Positions 42,418 through 49,859 of a stretch of DNA of 64,000 bases are shown piece by piece. The stretch is from Saccharopolyspora endophytica. GTDB taxonomy: Bacteria > Actinomycetota > Actinomycetes > Mycobacteriales > Pseudonocardiaceae. Position 1 is the stretch's first letter; each line of letters starts with the position of its first letter. Position numbers and translations under genes: made by a program. The notes under the pieces are model-generated. The model was not told the DNA's origin, ran no database searches, and saw only the letters and a list, made by a program, of their open reading frames with translations. Location of the stretch: positions 244,406-308,405 of the forward strand of contig NZ_JAGPXE010000010.1 of NCBI RefSeq assembly GCF_018070075.1, given 5' to 3'.

Positions 42418-43073
42418 GGCAGCAGCAGCGGGACCAGGTGGATGATCTCGACCGCTTCGTAGATCGCGCCGACGACCAGCAGCGCCAGCGCGGGCAGGCC
42501 GAGCCAGCCGACCTGCCGCAACCCGCGGACGTAGCCCTGGCGGCGGGTGCGGGCACCGACGGTCCCGGGACGCAGCCACGACATCCCCAGCCGGTAGGCG
42601 CCGAGCAGGACCAGGACGTACGCCTGGAACTCGATGAGGACGGTCAGCGAGTGCGGGATCATCGTCAACGCCGTGACCTCGTTGACCGGCGCCAACGTCA
42701 CCCCGGTGTAGAGGGCCCAGTAGGCGAAGACGGCGATGCCGCCGAAGGGGACGATCGCCGAGGGCAGCAGGACGTGCGCCAGGCTCAGCCAGACGGTGTT
42801 CACCGCGAGGATGGTCAGGCTGAACAGCCACGTGCTCGACATCGCCCAGGTGACCATCTCCGCCGTCCCGTCCTGCTGCAGCGACGCGGTGTTCGCCCCG
42901 GTGAGCTCGGGCCGCAGCAGGCCCACGCCCATCCCGACCAGGAACAACCCGTAGGCCATCGCGTTCAGCGCCAGGTAGGCGCCGAGGTTCGCCCGGATGA
43001 TCTGGAAGGGCCTGCGGAACCACCGCGAGCCCCGCTGCTCGATCCTGTGCCCGCGCTCCGCTGTGCTGGTCAT
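42414..43073 (-). CDS. SpoIIM/DUF95-like multi-pass membrane protein
   Basis: 219 residues from ATG at 43073. Five or six membrane helices. The motif IPHSLTVLIEFQAYVLVLLGAYRLG resembles the PHG-x-E-x-A-x(3)-AG-A of stage II sporulation M proteins (quoted in pieces: IPHSLTVLIEF, AYRLGMSW). Function in non-sporulating actinobacteria is unknown. A MerR-type promoter precedes it, so it is the likely target of the downstream MerR protein. Confidence 0.65.
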   Translation of the reverse strand: MTSTAERGHRIEQRGSRWFRRPFQIIRANLGAYLALNAMAYGLFLVGMGVGLLRPELTGANTASLQQDGTAEMVTWAMSSTWLFSLTILAVNTVWLSLAHVLLPSAIVPFGGIAVFAYWALYTGVTLAPVNEVTALTMIPHSLTVLIEFQAYVLVLLGAYRLGMSWLRPGTVGARTRRQGYVRGLRQVGWLGLPALALLVVGAIYEAVEIIHLVPLLLP

Positions 43074-43113
43074 CGCGTACTCCCGTTCGGTGGTGTCGTT
43101 GCGACTCGCCACC

Positions 43114-43144
43114 ACTCCAGACCGTGCCCTCGGGACAAGGTCAA
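43114..43144 (-). promoter_or_regulatory. MerR-type promoter of the SpoIIM-like gene
   Basis: On the minus strand TTGACC (43144-43139), a 19-bp spacer with TTGTCCC...GGGCACGG dyad, and TGGAGT (43119-43114). The same architecture and -35 as the merR promoter at 42387-42417. Confidence 0.75.
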
Positions 43145-43327
43145 GCCCGCGATCCCGGACTCGCCGGATCTCGGCGCGCGGACGTGCCATCGTCGAGCGG
43201 GCGGTCTGGTGAAGGGGTTGATCGCGTGGGGGAGTGACGCGCGCCGGTCGCCGAGCCGCGGGAGATGACCGTCCACCTCGACACCGGTCGGTGGAGCGGG
43301 ACCGCTCTCGAATCTGTGACCGGCCTG

Positions 43328-43419
43328 CGTCCGCAAAAGTGATACTCAACCGCACGCAGAAGTGATAGTGGATCAAGCGTAAAAGTGATGCCGAGTCGCA
43401 CGCAGAAGTTATAATGCAC
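43328..43419 (+). repeat. Four 23-bp iterons in the DUF4143 promoter
   Basis: Four head-to-tail units of exactly 23 bp: 43328-43350, 43351-43373, 43374-43396 and 43397-43419. Each holds (G/A)AAGTGAT at the same phase (43337, 43360, 43383, 43406), and units 2 and 4 share CGCACGCAGAAGT. In unit 4 the core reads AAGTTATAAT, which creates a perfect TATAAT (43410-43415). The rest of the 348-bp gap (43074-43327) shows only the MerR-type promoter. Confidence 0.85.
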
Positions 43420-43421
43420 TG

Positions 43422-44678
43422 GTGGAGACCTATCGGAACCGGCTCGTTGACGACCTCGTGCGCACGTCGCTGGACACGTTCGGCGCTGTGGTCATCCAAG
43501 GTCCGAGGGCAACGGGTAAGACCACGACGGGCTTGCAGGTCGCGAACAGCTCGGTCCGGCTGGATTCGGATCCGCAGCTGCCGTCGATCGCGGAAACCTC
43601 ACCCGGCGTCGTCCTGTCCGGAGACACCCCACGGCTCATCGACGAGTGGCAGCTCGCTCCCACGCTGTGGAACGCGGTCCGGCACGAGGTCGACCAGCGA
43701 TCGGTCCCGGGGCAGTTCGTGCTCACCGGGTCGGCGACTCCGCCCGACGACATCACCAGGCACAGCGGAGCGGGCCGTTTCCGCAGAATCACGCTGCGGC
43801 CCATGACGCTGGGGGAGAGCGGCGAGTCCGCGGGGACGGTCGGCTTCGCCGAGCTCTTCTCGGGCGATGTCATCGCTGGTATTGGCGGGCCGACGGTCGA
43901 GGACTACGCGTCCATCCTGGTCCGCGGCGGATGGCCGATCCTCGTCGCGCAGACGAACCGCTCACCGCAGGACTACCTGGGGAGCTACTTGGACGACATC
44001 GCGCGCGTCGATCTGCCGGGAGTCGAGGTTCAGTCAGATCCGCTGCGCGTGCGAGCCCTGGTTCGCGCCTTGGCGCGCAACACCTCGACCGAGGTCTCAG
44101 CCACCAAGCTCAGCGCGGAAGCAGAGATCGGCGAGGCCGGGGCCGAGGTGTCGGCCCAGACGGTCCGGCGCTACCTCGACGCGTTGACCCGGGTGTTCGT
44201 GATCGAGGAACAACCCGCTTGGGCGCCTCACCTGAGGTCGAAGGTCAGGTTGCGCACTCACCCCAAGTGGCACTTCATCGATCCGTCGCTCGCAGCCGCC
44301 GCGCTCGGCGCAGGTCCGAACGCCCTGCTCGGCGACCTCAACACGCTGGGTCTGCTGTTCGAGTCGTTGTGCATCCGCGATCTGCGCGTCCTGTCGCAGC
44401 CGCTCGGTGGCACGGTCTACCACTACCGGGATGAGAACGGTCTTGAAGTCGACGCGATCGTCGAGCTGAACGACGGCCGGTGGGCGGCCTTCGAGGTCAA
44501 GCTGGGTGGCAGCAAGAACATCGACATGGCAGCCGACAACCTGCGAGCTCTGGAGAAGAAGGTGTCGCAGCAGCGTGCGAGCGAGTTGGCGTCCCTGAAC
44601 GTCCTGACCGCTGGAAACACGAGCTACACCCGGGAAGACGGCGTCAACGTCGTTGCCCTCGGACACCTGGCTCCCTGA
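43422..44678 (+). CDS. DUF4143/AAA_14 ATP-binding protein
   Basis: 418 residues from GTG at 43422, 6 nt after TATAAT, so the message is probably leaderless. Walker A GPRATGKTTT with K33; Walker B-like PRLIDEWQ and FVLTGSA follow, as in the AAA_14 domain. The C-terminal DUF4143 part has QTVRRYLDALTRVFVIEEQPAW, FIDPSLAAAALG, LGLLFESLCIRDL and the nuclease-like YHYRDENGLEVDAIVELNDG...AAFEVKLG (D-x(n)-E-x-K pattern). The family is widespread, often solitary, and of unknown role. Four iterons overlap its promoter. Confidence 0.88.
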   Translation: METYRNRLVDDLVRTSLDTFGAVVIQGPRATGKTTTGLQVANSSVRLDSDPQLPSIAETSPGVVLSGDTPRLIDEWQLAPTLWNAVRHEVDQRSVPGQFVLTGSATPPDDITRHSGAGRFRRITLRPMTLGESGESAGTVGFAELFSGDVIAGIGGPTVEDYASILVRGGWPILVAQTNRSPQDYLGSYLDDIARVDLPGVEVQSDPLRVRALVRALARNTSTEVSATKLSAEAEIGEAGAEVSAQTVRRYLDALTRVFVIEEQPAWAPHLRSKVRLRTHPKWHFIDPSLAAAALGAGPNALLGDLNTLGLLFESLCIRDLRVLSQPLGGTVYHYRDENGLEVDAIVELNDGRWAAFEVKLGGSKNIDMAADNLRALEKKVSQQRASELASLNVLTAGNTSYTREDGVNVVALGHLAP

Positions 44679-44712
44679 GGTGGAGGAGCTCGGGCGGGGA
44701 GTGGGGGTGTTG

Positions 44713-44786
44713 TGGGGCCGGAGGGACTCGAACCCTCACTGTCTAGGACCTAAACCTAGTGCCTCTGCCAATTGGGCTACGGCCCC
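44713..44786 (-). tRNA. tRNA with anticodon UAG and short variable loop (Leu by anticodon)
   Basis: 74 nt including the discriminator A; CCA is not encoded. Acceptor GGGGCCG/CGGCCCC, D stem GCC/GGC with loop CAATTGGCAGA, anticodon stem CTAGG/CCTAG with loop TTTAGGT (anticodon UAG, codon CUA), T arm GAGGG-TTCGAGT-CCCTC. All stems pair perfectly. The D arm has the 3-bp form of leucine tRNAs, but the variable region is only 5 nt (ACAGT), not the long arm expected for Leu. Confidence 0.85.
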
Positions 44787-44931
44787 TCGGTGTGCACAGC
44801 GTATCGCGCTCGTCGATCTTGTTCTTGAGGCGGCTGAGGAGACCCGAGCAGGCGACATGGGCGCGGCTGATGCGGCGCGGATTCCGCGGTGAACTACGGT
44901 GTGGGCAGCCAGGTGAACGTGAGGAGGACAC

Positions 44932-45153
44932 GTGGCCCGTGATCAAGATGCCATCGAGCGTGACATCGAGCAGGCGCGTGACGCGCTGGCCGACACGTTG
45001 GACAGGCTGAGCGTGCAGGCGAATCCGCAGCGGTTCGTCGACGCCGGCAAAGCCAGCGTCATGGAGAAGCTGAACGACCCCAAGGTGCGCTACGCGCTCA
45101 TCGGGGTCGGTGCACTGGTCACCGTGGTGGTCGTGCGCAAGCTGTTCAGGTGA
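44932..45153 (+). CDS. DUF3618 domain protein
   Basis: 73 residues from GTG at 44932 after GAGGAGG. Begins ARDQDAIERDIEQARDALADTLDRL, the DUF3618 helix (in pieces: IERDIEQARDAL), and ends with one membrane helix (about 52-70) and a basic KLFR tail. Such proteins are small membrane-associated factors of unknown role, often beside phage-shock-like or DUF1469 genes, which are absent here. Confidence 0.85.
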   Translation: MARDQDAIERDIEQARDALADTLDRLSVQANPQRFVDAGKASVMEKLNDPKVRYALIGVGALVTVVVVRKLFR

Positions 45154-45157
45154 GGTG

Positions 45158-45198
45158 CCGGTCGTTCTGGGGTCTCGGACCTGGCCCCAGAACACCGG
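45158..45198. terminator. Terminator between DUF3618 and MOSC genes
   Basis: CCGGTCGTTCTGGGG (45158-45172) pairs with CCCCAGAACACCGG (45185-45198) with one unpaired base and a 12-nt loop. It sits between convergent stops. Confidence 0.75.
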
Positions 45199-45205
45199 AA
45201 CCCGC

Positions 45206-45916
45206 TCAACCCGCCCGGACCGCGTCGCCCACGTTCACCGTGCCCGGCCGGGTCACCCGCATGATCACGCCGAACTTGTTCTCGTGTCGCTGGATCAGGT
45301 GAGTTTGCAGTTCCCGCCAGCGCTCGCGCCCGTCGGCGTCCCAGCTCGGCACCGCGCAGCGGATGCACGGACCCGCGTGTTCGCCGGTCACGGCCAGTTC
45401 CACCTCGCCCGCGGTGATCGTGGCTCCCGCTTCCCAGTCCTGCTCGGCGAACGGCGGCAGTTCCGCGTCCACGTGCAGGTTCGTGCGGAAGCGCCGCAGA
45501 TCCACCTCCGCACCCATCTCCTCGCTCAGGCCGCGCAGCGATGACTCGAAGGTGACCAGCACCGTCGGTCCGCGGTCCTGCTGGCCGTCGGCCGCGCGCA
45601 GGCTCACCGGGATGTTCAGCGACTGCTCCAGCACGTCCGCGAGCTTCGGGTCCTCCCAGGAGAACCGCTGGTCATCGGGGCCGTCGAGGATCGGTGGCCC
45701 GGTCGGCTCCGGCACATCGCCGTAGCTCGCCGACCAGGACAGCAAGGTCTGGTTCTGCCGGACGGTGAGGATGTTGCCCGCTCTGCTCGGCCGCTCGTCG
45801 AGCAGAGCGTAGGCGCGGTCGCCCGCCACGCCGCGCTCGTCGAAGCGCGCGGCGGACAGCTGCTCGCCGCGCAGCGACTTCACCGGCCAGCGGTTGAGCG
45901 TGAGAACCTCGGACAC
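45206..45916 (-). CDS. MOSC domain protein
   Basis: 236 residues from GTG at 45916 (GGAGG 8 nt upstream). MOSC N-terminal barrel (LNRWPVKSLRGEQL, RGVAGDRAYALLD), then the MOSC domain with RRFRTNLHVDA and the conserved Cys in PCIRCAVP, the position that handles Mo cofactor sulfur in mARC/YiiM relatives. It likely binds sulfurated molybdenum cofactor, fitting a genome with at least two Mo hydroxylases in this window. Confidence 0.92.
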   Translation of the reverse strand: MSEVLTLNRWPVKSLRGEQLSAARFDERGVAGDRAYALLDERPSRAGNILTVRQNQTLLSWSASYGDVPEPTGPPILDGPDDQRFSWEDPKLADVLEQSLNIPVSLRAADGQQDRGPTVLVTFESSLRGLSEEMGAEVDLRRFRTNLHVDAELPPFAEQDWEAGATITAGEVELAVTGEHAGPCIRCAVPSWDADGRERWRELQTHLIQRHENKFGVIMRVTRPGTVNVGDAVRAG

Positions 45917-45970
45917 GATCCGACCTCCGTTTCCCCAGGGCGAGGTCACCCTAGCGCGTGAAACGGACGA

Positions 45971-46624
45971 TCAGCGCTTCAACAGCGGCAGCAGCGCCTC
46001 GTTGAGCAACCGGTCCACGAATCCGGTGTCCAGCGGCTCGTCGGCCAGCATCAGCCGGTAGATCAGGCCGGCACCGGCCAGCTCGCCGACCGTGTCGATC
46101 GGGGCGTTCGGGCCGATCTCGCCGCGCCGCACACCGCGCTCCATGATCCGGCGCAGCACGTCGCGCTGCGGCAGCAGGAACGACTCGCGGAACTTCAGCG
46201 CCAGCTCGGGCTCGTGCGGCAGCTCGCCGACCAGCGCTTGCGCGGCCTTGCCGACCGGTCCGGTCAGCAGCGTGGCGAAAGCGCGCAGGAACTCGCCGAG
46301 ATCGTCGGCGACCGAACCCAGGTCCGGCTCCGGGATGCGGCGCTGGACGAGCTCGTTGCAGGTGTCGATGACCAGGTCGAGCTTGGAGTCCCAGCGGCGG
46401 TAGATCGTGGCCTTCCCGGCTCTGGCCTGGGCGGCGACGGCGTCCATGGTCAGCGCCCGGTAGCCGACCTGGGCCAGCACCTCCATCGCGGCCTGGCGCA
46501 ACGCGGCATCGCGGGAGGCGTCCCGCGGGCGTCCCCGGCCGGCGGGCGGCCTGCTCGGTTCGAGGCTGGCCACCGCTGCTTCCTCCTGGGGTGCACTACT
46601 GGTCGGCGCGTTCACGAACGCCAT
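45971..46624 (-). CDS. TetR-family transcriptional regulator
   Basis: 217 residues from ATG at 46624. A 30-residue flexible leader ends in PPAGRGRPRDASRD, then the HTH LTMDAVAAQARAGKATIYRRWDSKLDLV. The C-terminal domain is of the TetR_C_16 look (YRLMLADEPLD). Target unknown; adjacent MOSC and small-protein genes lie on the same strand, so they could form its regulon. No clear operator was seen. Confidence 0.9.
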   Translation of the reverse strand: MAFVNAPTSSAPQEEAAVASLEPSRPPAGRGRPRDASRDAALRQAAMEVLAQVGYRALTMDAVAAQARAGKATIYRRWDSKLDLVIDTCNELVQRRIPEPDLGSVADDLGEFLRAFATLLTGPVGKAAQALVGELPHEPELALKFRESFLLPQRDVLRRIMERGVRRGEIGPNAPIDTVGELAGAGLIYRLMLADEPLDTGFVDRLLNEALLPLLKR

Positions 46625-46714
46625 CCTAAGGTCCCCGGCGGCAGGTCTCCGGCGCGCGTGATCGGTGGGTCGCGAAGAGTCACCGACCAGTGGCGTTCCG
46701 GTCAGACCGCAGTG

Positions 46715-47014
46715 CTACTGGGCGGGTGCGTGAGCCGCCGCGGCGCGTGCCGCGCGCTGGGTCGCCTCGTCCGACAGACCGTGCCTGGCCTGCAGGTAGG
46801 CGGTGGTGAAGGCGAAGCCGTCCCCGTCGAGCAGGTGGATCACCACGCGGCCCGACTTGCCGGGCGAGAGCTGCTCGATCAGCTGATCGGCCTGGTCCCG
46901 AGCGGCGATCAGCCCGGGGGCACGCGCGGTCTTCTTGCCGTCACCATCCGTGACGGTGATCTGCCAGTCATCGCCCTGGGGTACGTAGTTCGCGGTGATA
47001 TGACCGCCAGCCAT
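46715..47014 (-). CDS. Conserved hypothetical protein, 99 aa
   Basis: ATG at 47014 (AGGCATTC region upstream, weak ribosome site). Begins MAGGHITANYVPQGDDWQ and has a beta-rich N-terminal half (WQITVTDGDGKKTA), then a helix (GLIAARDQADQLIEQL), VVIHLLDGDGFAFTTAYLQ and an Ala-rich tail. Resembles short type II antitoxin-like or HicB-like folds of actinobacteria only in outline; I do not assign a function. Confidence 0.65.
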   Translation of the reverse strand: MAGGHITANYVPQGDDWQITVTDGDGKKTARAPGLIAARDQADQLIEQLSPGKSGRVVIHLLDGDGFAFTTAYLQARHGLSDEATQRAARAAAAHAPAQ

Positions 47015-47117
47015 GAATGCCTCCGCTCTCCACTTTGCTCGGGCGTTCGAGCTCTTGACCGGAAGACAATGCTAGGTGCACTGGCTCTCAGCAGCGCCTC
47101 TCGGTCGTCCTGGCACT

Positions 47118-47696
47118 CTACGTGGCGGGTCGGTCCAGATCTTCAGGCCGGTCGACATCGAAGCCGTCCGATACGTCGTCACAGGACACCATCGTCACCG
47201 TGCGTTGTTTCAGGTAGTCACGAGCGCCGGCATCACCCGTCGCGGACGCGGCTGCACCGGTCCAGTGGTCCCTGCCCAGCAACACCGGGTGACTGCGGCG
47301 TCCGCCGTGCGAAGCGGCGGCGAGGGCGTCGGGGGAGGAGAGCGCGGCGACGCGGCGGACGGCCTCCGGGCCGATGCCCGGCATGTCGACCGGGAGGATC
47401 ACCGCGGCCGGGGCGTCGGACTCGCGCAGGGCCTCCAGCGCGGTCCGCAGCGAGGAACCCATGCCGGAGGGCCAGTCGGGGTTGAACACCGCGGTCACGC
47501 CCGCGAGCTCGGCGCGCTCGCGGACCTCGTCGGCCGCGGCGCCGAGGACCACCAGAACCGGGTCGCACCCGGCGTCGGCCAGGACCTTCGCGGTGCGGTC
47601 GACGAGGAGCGCTCCTCGGTAGTCGACCAGGGCTTTCGGCATCCCGAAGCGGCGGCCCGCGCCCGCCGCGAGAACGACTCCTGCTGGTGCTGTCAC
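47118..47696 (-). CDS. MobA/MocA-like molybdenum cofactor nucleotidyltransferase
   Basis: 192 residues from GTG at 47696. NTP-transferase fold: VVLAAGAGRRFGMPKALVDY is the nucleotide loop with its Lys, later ILPVDMPGIGPEAV gives the metal-binding Asp and GRRSHPVLLGRDHW the cofactor-binding strand. Its place at the end of the xanthine dehydrogenase cluster, and a family that uses molybdopterin cytosine dinucleotide, make a MocA-like CTP transferase most likely. MobA (GTP) cannot be excluded. Confidence 0.85.
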   Translation of the reverse strand: MTAPAGVVLAAGAGRRFGMPKALVDYRGALLVDRTAKVLADAGCDPVLVVLGAAADEVRERAELAGVTAVFNPDWPSGMGSSLRTALEALRESDAPAAVILPVDMPGIGPEAVRRVAALSSPDALAAASHGGRRSHPVLLGRDHWTGAAASATGDAGARDYLKQRTVTMVSCDDVSDGFDVDRPEDLDRPAT

Positions 47697-47749
47697 GGAT
47701 CGACCGTACTGGTCCGGGGACGCGCGGCGGCGCCCCCGGACCCGCGGGC

Positions 47750-49168
47750 TCAGACCCCGGTCAGGCCGGAGACGAGGAAGTAGACCGCGAAGACGATCGC
47801 CAGCGAACCGACCAGCCACCCGATCTCCCGCACCTTGCCCCGGGCCAGCTTGATCACCGCGAAGGCGATCAGGCCGGCACCGATGCCGTTGGTGATCATG
47901 TAGGTGAACGGGATGACGGCCAGCGTCAGGAACGCCGGGATCACGTAGTCCGGGTCGTCCCAGGGGATCAGCCGGACCTGCGACATCATCAGCCCGCCGA
48001 CGATCACCAGAGCGGGCGCGGCGGCCTGCGCCGGGACCACCGACGCCAACGGTGTGACCAGCAGCGTCAGGCAGAACAGCAGGCCGGTGAACACGCTGGC
48101 CAGGCCGGTGCGGGCGCCTTCGGCGACACCTGCGGCGGACTCCAGGAACACCGTGTTCGGCGCGGCCCCGGTCAGCCCGCCCGCCGCTGCGGCGACGCCG
48201 TCGACGGCCAGGATCCGGCCCATGCCCTGGACCTTGCCGCCCTGGACCAGCCCGGCCTGCGAGGAGACGCTGGTGATCGTGCCCATCGCGTCGAAGAACC
48301 CGGACAGCACGAGGGTGAACAGGAACACCGTCGCGGCCACCCCGCCGGCGGCGGCGAACCCGCCGAAGAGGTCCACCTGCCCGAACAGGCCGAAATCGGG
48401 GGTGCCGACCAGCTGAGCGGGAAGTTCCGGGACCACCGTTCCCCACTCGTCGGGCGCGACGTCCAGCGCCGCGTTGGCCACCAGCGCCATCACGGTCCCG
48501 GCCACGATGCCCAGCAGGATCGCGCCGGGCGTGCGGCGGGCCATCAGTCCCATCATCACCAGCAGCGTCACGCAGAACACCACGATCGGGATCCCGGACA
48601 GGTGCCCGTCGGTGCCCATCTGCACCGGCACGGTCGTCTCCTGCGCGTCCGGCACGCGGGTCACGAACCCGGCGCTGACCAGGCCGATCAGGGCGATGTA
48701 GAGGCCGATGCCGACGGTGAGCGCGATCTTGAGCGGCTCCGGGATGGCGTTCATGATCTTCTCGCGGACGCCGCTGACCGCCAGCGCCACGATCACGACG
48801 CCTTCGAGCACCACCAGCCCGAACGCCTCGGCCCAGGTCATGGTGGGGGCGATGGTGAACGCGACGACCGCGTTCACGCCGAGTCCGGTCGCCAGGGCCA
48901 GCGGGGCGTTGCCGACCAGGCCCATCACGATCGTCATGACACCGGCGGTGGCGGCCGTGGCGGTGGTGAGCTGCTCGGGGGAGAGCTTCGCGCCGGTGGC
49001 GTCGGTTCCGGAGCCGAGGATCAGCGGGTTGAGCATCACGATGTAGGCCATCGCGACGAACGTGGTCAGGCCGCCGCGCAGTTCGCGGGAGAGGGTGGAA
49101 CCGCGTTCGGATATCCGGAAGATTCGGTCCAGACCGCTGTCGGGTCTGGTGGTCAATTGCTGGGTCAT
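47750..49168 (-). CDS. NCS2/AzgA-type purine permease
   Basis: 472 residues from ATG at 49168 (GGGAGGACGC upstream). 12-14 membrane segments. AzgA-branch marks: LTTFVAMAYIVMLNP, ATGLGVNAVVAFT, the FDAMGTITSVSSQAGL loop and GAAPNTVFLESAAGVAEGARTGL (in pieces: NTVFLESAAGV). This branch imports adenine, guanine or hypoxanthine with protons. Same strand as the deaminase and xanthine dehydrogenase genes upstream, supplying their substrates. Confidence 0.93.
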   Translation of the reverse strand: MTQQLTTRPDSGLDRIFRISERGSTLSRELRGGLTTFVAMAYIVMLNPLILGSGTDATGAKLSPEQLTTATAATAGVMTIVMGLVGNAPLALATGLGVNAVVAFTIAPTMTWAEAFGLVVLEGVVIVALAVSGVREKIMNAIPEPLKIALTVGIGLYIALIGLVSAGFVTRVPDAQETTVPVQMGTDGHLSGIPIVVFCVTLLVMMGLMARRTPGAILLGIVAGTVMALVANAALDVAPDEWGTVVPELPAQLVGTPDFGLFGQVDLFGGFAAAGGVAATVFLFTLVLSGFFDAMGTITSVSSQAGLVQGGKVQGMGRILAVDGVAAAAGGLTGAAPNTVFLESAAGVAEGARTGLASVFTGLLFCLTLLVTPLASVVPAQAAAPALVIVGGLMMSQVRLIPWDDPDYVIPAFLTLAVIPFTYMITNGIGAGLIAFAVIKLARGKVREIGWLVGSLAIVFAVYFLVSGLTGV

Positions 49169-49344
49169 GCGTCCTCCCATGCCGGTGGGCGCCCCCGGGA
49201 CGTCGGTTTTCCGGGCAGGGTTGAGCCCGGCGAGAATTCGCCGAATGCCTGGTGCGGGGCGTTTTAGCTGATGCGGACCGCTGGTGCGCGATCCGTTCTA
49301 GGTGGCGACCCGGTCATCGCCGTGCAGTGCGCGGGATTGTCCGC

Positions 49345-49830
49345 TCAGTAGTCGACGCGGTCGGTCTTTGCTCGCCAGGCGTCGAATGCTTCGTTCCTGT
49401 TGTGGATCTCGATCCGCGCGATGGCGGTCGGATTCTTGGTGGGGTCGGTCATCGCGTCGTAGAAGGCGCGGTCGTCGAAGCCGGCCGCCGCCGCGTCGTC
49501 TCGGTCGGCGGCGAACAGGATCCGGTCGACCCGGGCCCACATCGACGACGCCAGGCACATCGGGCACGGTTCGCACGAGGTGACCAGCACGCAGCCGGCC
49601 AGCGAGAACGTGTCGAGCTCGCGGCAGGCGTTGCGGATCGCCACGACCTCGGCGTGCGCGGTCGGGTCCAGGTCGGTGGTGACGCGGTTGGCGCCGGTGG
49701 CCACGACCTCGCCGTCGCGCACGATCACCGCGCCGAACGGGCCGCCGCCGCTGTGCACGCTGGCGGTGGCCAGCTCGATCGCCCGGGCCATCCACGTCTG
49801 CTCTTGCTGGGTTGCGACATCCACGGACAT
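49345..49830 (-). CDS. Guanine deaminase-like nucleoside deaminase
   Basis: 161 residues from ATG at 49830. CDA-fold zinc site: H59-A-E61 (AHAEVVAIRNA) and PCPMC; GGPFGAVIV and the C-terminal YDAMTDPTKNPTAIARIE and domain-swap tail match Bacillus GuaD-type guanine deaminases. It converts guanine to xanthine for the xanthine dehydrogenase encoded 29 bp upstream. Confidence 0.9.
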   Translation of the reverse strand: MSVDVATQQEQTWMARAIELATASVHSGGGPFGAVIVRDGEVVATGANRVTTDLDPTAHAEVVAIRNACRELDTFSLAGCVLVTSCEPCPMCLASSMWARVDRILFAADRDDAAAAGFDDRAFYDAMTDPTKNPTAIARIEIHNRNEAFDAWRAKTDRVDY

Positions 49831-49859
49831 CGGTTCACTCCAAGGGTTTTCGGCGGTGC

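Noticed and set aside
43328..43419. CRISPR array
   Set aside because: The 23-bp units are directly abutting without unique spacers and overlap a promoter.
44713..44786. Amber-suppressor tRNA
   Set aside because: The anticodon is UAG, which reads CUA; reading the amber codon would need CUA as anticodon.
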